In this document: piece after piece, positions 6,039 to 7,833 of the stretch
Position numbering within the stretch: the first letter of the stretch is position 1
Layout: each line of letters starts with the position of its first letter
NCBI GenBank assembly: GCA_021789565.1
Contig: JAJYJL010000322.1
Span: 1-7,833 of the forward strand
Reading direction: 5' to 3'
Length of the DNA stretch: 7,833 nucleotides
From: Acidobacteriota bacterium
Lineage (GTDB): Bacteria; Acidobacteriota; Terriglobia; UBA7540
Program-made: the position numbers and the translations under genes
Notes under the pieces: model-generated
Seen by the model: only the letters and a program-made list of their open reading frames with translations
The model's database searches: none
Told to the model about the DNA's origin: nothing

Positions 6039-7262
6039 TCACCGCTTGATCGCCGCCGCTCGCTTTGAACGCATTCCAATGGCTCCGTCCAGAATCACGT
6101 TGGCCACGTCGAGCTTGCTCATCTTTTCGAGCGGTTTCGTCTGCCCACCAGGATAGATAAGGGTGACAATGTTAGTGTCGGCGTCGAACCCCGCACCCTG
6201 CTGCGTCACGTCATTGGCCACAATCATATCCAGGCTCTTTTCCCGCACCTTGGCGGCAGCGTTCTCCAGCAGGTTGTTTGTTTCAGCAGCAAAACCCACG
6301 ATCAGTTGGTGCGGTTTCCGCCGCCGTGAAATCTCCGCCAGAATGTCCAGCGTGGGCTTGAGTTCCAGGGTAAGAGCGCCCTCGCGCTTCTTGATTTTTT
6401 CCGTTTCCGTCCTGGCCGGCGCAAAGTCCACCACCGCGGCGGCCATCAGAACAATGGTTGCCTGGTCGAGATGGCAGAGCATGGCGTCGCTCATTTCCTG
6501 CGTGGTCCGTACTTTTTCCACGGTGACGCCGGCAGGGGCCGGCAACCGCGTGGGGCCGCTGACCAGAGTTACTTCAGCCCCTCGCCGCCGGCTGGCCTCC
6601 GCCAGCGCGTAGCCCATTTTGCCGGAAGAACGGTTGGTGATGTAACGAACGGGATCCAGAGGTTCCTCAGTAGGCCCCGCGCTGATCAGGACCCTTTCGT
6701 TCCTGAGGTCATCCCGCAAATGCAGAATTTCAAAGACGGCCTGAGCAATGGATTCAACGGAAGTCAAACGGCCCGCGCCAGTCATGCCGCAGGCCAGATA
6801 ACCTTGGTCAGGTTCGAGGACCCGGATTCCGCGCGCGCGCAAGGTTTCGAGGTTCTGCTGCGTGGCGGCGTTTTCCCACATATTGACGTTCATCGCGGGA
6901 GCGACGATGATGGGGGCTTTGGTTGCCAGGCAGAGCGTGGTGAGGAAATCGTCGGCAATGCCCTGGGCCATTTTGGCGATGACGTTTGCCGTTGCGGGCG
7001 CGATGACCAGCGCGTCGATTCCCTGCGCCACCGCAATGTGTTCGATGGCGCTTTCGACGTTAGGCTCGTCACCCCCTTCGCCAAACATGTCCGTGACGAC
7101 CTTATGACCGGAGAGCGACGCGAACGTCAACGGAGTGATGAAATTGCGCGCCCCTGCGGTCATCACCACCTGAACATCCAGGCTGCGGTCCTGCAGCAGA
7201 CGGAGCAGTTCCGCTGCCTTGTATGCGGCAATGCCTCCCGTAACTCCCAGCGCCACGCGCAT
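6039..7262 (-). CDS. coaBC: Bifunctional CoaBC: phosphopantothenoylcysteine decarboxylase / phosphopantothenate-cysteine ligase
   Basis: Carries out two steps of coenzyme A synthesis: joining cysteine to 4'-phosphopantothenate (CoaB), then FMN-dependent decarboxylation to phosphopantetheine (CoaC). The protein has 407 residues, close to E. coli Dfp (406). The N-terminal flavoprotein half (1 to about 180) has GVTGGIAAYKA, the catalytic His75 (in IEHIAVA), PAMN with Asn125 (123-126 region) and ACGMTGAGR with Cys158. The ligase half (from about 188) has ISAGPTEEPLDPVRYITNRSSGKMG, with the Asn210 equivalent, and EKIKK with Lys289. With the ATG at 7262 these numbers coincide with E. coli. A GTG at 7265 directly precedes that ATG, but GAGGG at 7270-7274 is seven bases from the ATG and only four from the GTG, so I choose the ATG. 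It lies downstream of gmk-rpoZ and upstream of the glycosylase gene on the same strand. Confidence 0.97.
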   Translation of the reverse strand: MRVALGVTGGIAAYKAAELLRLLQDRSLDVQVVMTAGARNFITPLTFASLSGHKVVTDMFGEGGDEPNVESAIEHIAVAQGIDALVIAPATANVIAKMAQGIADDFLTTLCLATKAPIIVAPAMNVNMWENAATQQNLETLRARGIRVLEPDQGYLACGMTGAGRLTSVESIAQAVFEILHLRDDLRNERVLISAGPTEEPLDPVRYITNRSSGKMGYALAEASRRRGAEVTLVSGPTRLPAPAGVTVEKVRTTQEMSDAMLCHLDQATIVLMAAAVVDFAPARTETEKIKKREGALTLELKPTLDILAEISRRRKPHQLIVGFAAETNNLLENAAAKVREKSLDMIVANDVTQQGAGFDADTNIVTLIYPGGQTKPLEKMSKLDVANVILDGAIGMRSKRAAAIKR

Positions 7263-7333
7263 CACGCGGCCCTCGACCGAGAAATGAAGCGGAAAACTCG
7301 CTGAAGCATTCCGACCTGAAAACCGGAAGTCAT
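7262..7333 (-). CDS. Possible 23-codon leader ORF overlapping the coaBC start
   Basis: The frame begins with an ATG at 7333 and encodes MTSGFQVGMLQRVFRFISR followed by SRAA. Its TGA (7264-7262) overlaps the coaBC ATG by one base (TGATG), a classic stop-start coupling arrangement. The coaBC ribosome-binding site lies inside it. Its own ribosome-binding site is poor. The peptide is basic and resembles no protein I know. The same phase is open all the way back to the rpoZ stop at 7409. It could be chance; low confidence. Confidence 0.2.
   Translation of the reverse strand: MTSGFQVGMLQRVFRFISRSRAA
7270..7274 (-). promoter_or_regulatory. Shine-Dalgarno site of coaBC
   Basis: GAGGG on the minus strand, seven bases before the ATG at 7262. 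It decides between that ATG and the adjoining GTG at 7265. It lies inside the possible 23-codon frame described separately. Confidence 0.55.
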
Positions 7334-7408
7334 CGCAGTCCGTCCAGTATCAAAAATTCCTACGCCCGCCAGCCGCGCACTCAAACAGCACGTAGTGTCC
7401 CATCCGAC

Positions 7409-7609
7409 CTATCCGTTATCGTTCGCGGTCTTCACCTCAATAATTTCAAACGGGATCAGGCCGGCAGACACTTCCAACTGGGCAATCTTGGTGGCCCGTT
7501 TGGTCTGCGTCTGCACCAGCGGCCGCACGCCCGACTGAAGTTGCCGGGCCCTCTTGGCAGAAATGAGAATGTAGCGAAACTTGCTGTCAATGTTGTTGGG
7601 TAACTCCAT
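7409..7609 (-). CDS. rpoZ: DNA-directed RNA polymerase omega subunit
   Basis: The small subunit that helps fold and latch beta' during RNA polymerase assembly and, in some bacteria, forms part of a ppGpp site. The 66 residues match the short omega type (Bacillus omega is of similar size). KFRYILISAKRARQLQSG (10-27) corresponds to RFDLVLVAARRARQMQVG of E. coli omega. KRATKIAQLEVSAGLI (37-52) corresponds to its second conserved helix. The short tail ends in a polar TANDNG. The ATG at 7609 directly follows the gmk stop codon with no spacer, and its ribosome-binding site GGAGG (7618-7614) lies inside the last codons of gmk, so translation of the two is almost certainly coupled. Position between gmk and coaBC is typical for rpoZ and supports the call. 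Confidence 0.93.
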   Translation of the reverse strand: MELPNNIDSKFRYILISAKRARQLQSGVRPLVQTQTKRATKIAQLEVSAGLIPFEIIEVKTANDNG

Positions 7610-7833
7610 CTATCCTCCAATAAATTTTCCGATAATTTCCTTGACGCGCCGGTCCTGGCACTGGCGGCGCAGGCGTGAGGCGAGCACAATGTTGCGGAGA
7701 GCCTGGACAGCGGTGGAAAGCCGGTCGTTCACAATCACGTAATCATACTCCTTCCAATGTGCCACTTCTCGCCGTGACATTGCAAGGCGTTCGGCAATGA
7801 CTGCGGGAGAATCCTTGTGCCGGTGCTGGAGGC
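7610..7833 (-). CDS. gmk: Guanylate kinase, C-terminal part (cut by the window edge)
   Basis: Phosphorylates GMP to GDP with ATP, essential for GTP and dGTP supply. Only the last 73 residues lie in the window; the frame enters at the right edge and ends at TAG (7612-7610). The visible protein starts LQHRHKDSPAVIAERLAMSR, and WKEYDYVIVNDRL follows a few residues later. The arrangement of RL, an arginine-rich helix, then YDYVIVND is the hallmark C-terminal segment of bacterial guanylate kinases. The rest is a basic C-terminal helix ending IIGKFIGG. The P-loop and GMP-binding domain lie outside the window. Its stop codon abuts the rpoZ ATG. The truncation is only the window boundary, not a sign of gene damage. 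Confidence 0.92.
   Translation of the reverse strand, partial: LQHRHKDSPAVIAERLAMSRREVAHWKEYDYVIVNDRLSTAVQALRNIVLASRLRRQCQDRRVKEIIGKFIGG
7614..7618 (-). promoter_or_regulatory. Shine-Dalgarno site of rpoZ inside the gmk 3' end
   Basis: GGAGG on the minus strand, four bases before the rpoZ ATG. These bases also encode the final Gly-Gly of guanylate kinase, so the ribosome finishing gmk sits on the rpoZ start. Confidence 0.7.

Noticed and set aside
6471..7304. Plus-strand open frame of 277 codons opposite coaBC
   Set aside because: It mirrors the coaBC codons, its composition is Arg/Gly/His-rich without domains, and coaBC on the other strand has every catalytic motif. A shadow of a GC-rich gene.

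Overview
The window looks like a chromosomal housekeeping segment of a moderately GC-rich bacterium. The layout gmk-rpoZ-coaBC, the style of the intergenic palindromes (3725-3874 and 5024-5084) and the protein flavours are compatible with Acidobacteriota. That assignment rests on memory of similar intergenic repeats and gene orders and has not been checked. I see no phage, plasmid, CRISPR, toxin or transposase gene, no complete RNA gene, and no convincing new multi-gene system.

Layout. At the left edge is a plus-strand HU/IHF-type nucleoid protein (52-321, TTG start behind a strong ribosome-binding site). It converges on priA (minus, 512-2992), the primosomal helicase that restarts stalled replication forks. 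The 190 bp between them (322-511) show no gene and no clear terminator. priA is divergent from ppa (plus, 3131-3697), a family I inorganic pyrophosphatase. Their shared 138-bp promoter region has promoter-like hexamers placed so that both mRNAs could begin at or next to the start codon. A large imperfect palindrome (3725-3874) fills most of the gap before the next, convergent gene.

From the right edge a minus-strand cluster runs gmk (partial; stop 7610), rpoZ (7409-7609), coaBC (6039-7262), a family-4-type uracil-DNA glycosylase (5127-6008), then, after a gap holding a second inverted repeat, a methylenetetrahydrofolate-reductase-like protein (3959-4891). gmk and rpoZ abut with no spacer, and the glycosylase starts 30 bp after coaBC, so these four probably share an mRNA. 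The metF-like gene may have its own promoter.

Together the genes cover nucleotide and cofactor supply (GMP kinase, coenzyme A synthesis, folate C1 reduction, pyrophosphate removal), transcription (omega subunit), and DNA maintenance (PriA, uracil excision, nucleoid protein). The points most worth a second look are the paired leaderless-type promoters of priA and ppa, the non-canonical MetF-like enzyme with Glu where E. coli MetF has Asp120, the two palindromic intergenic elements, and a small open frame that overlaps the coaBC start. No stretch over 300 bases lacks a gene.
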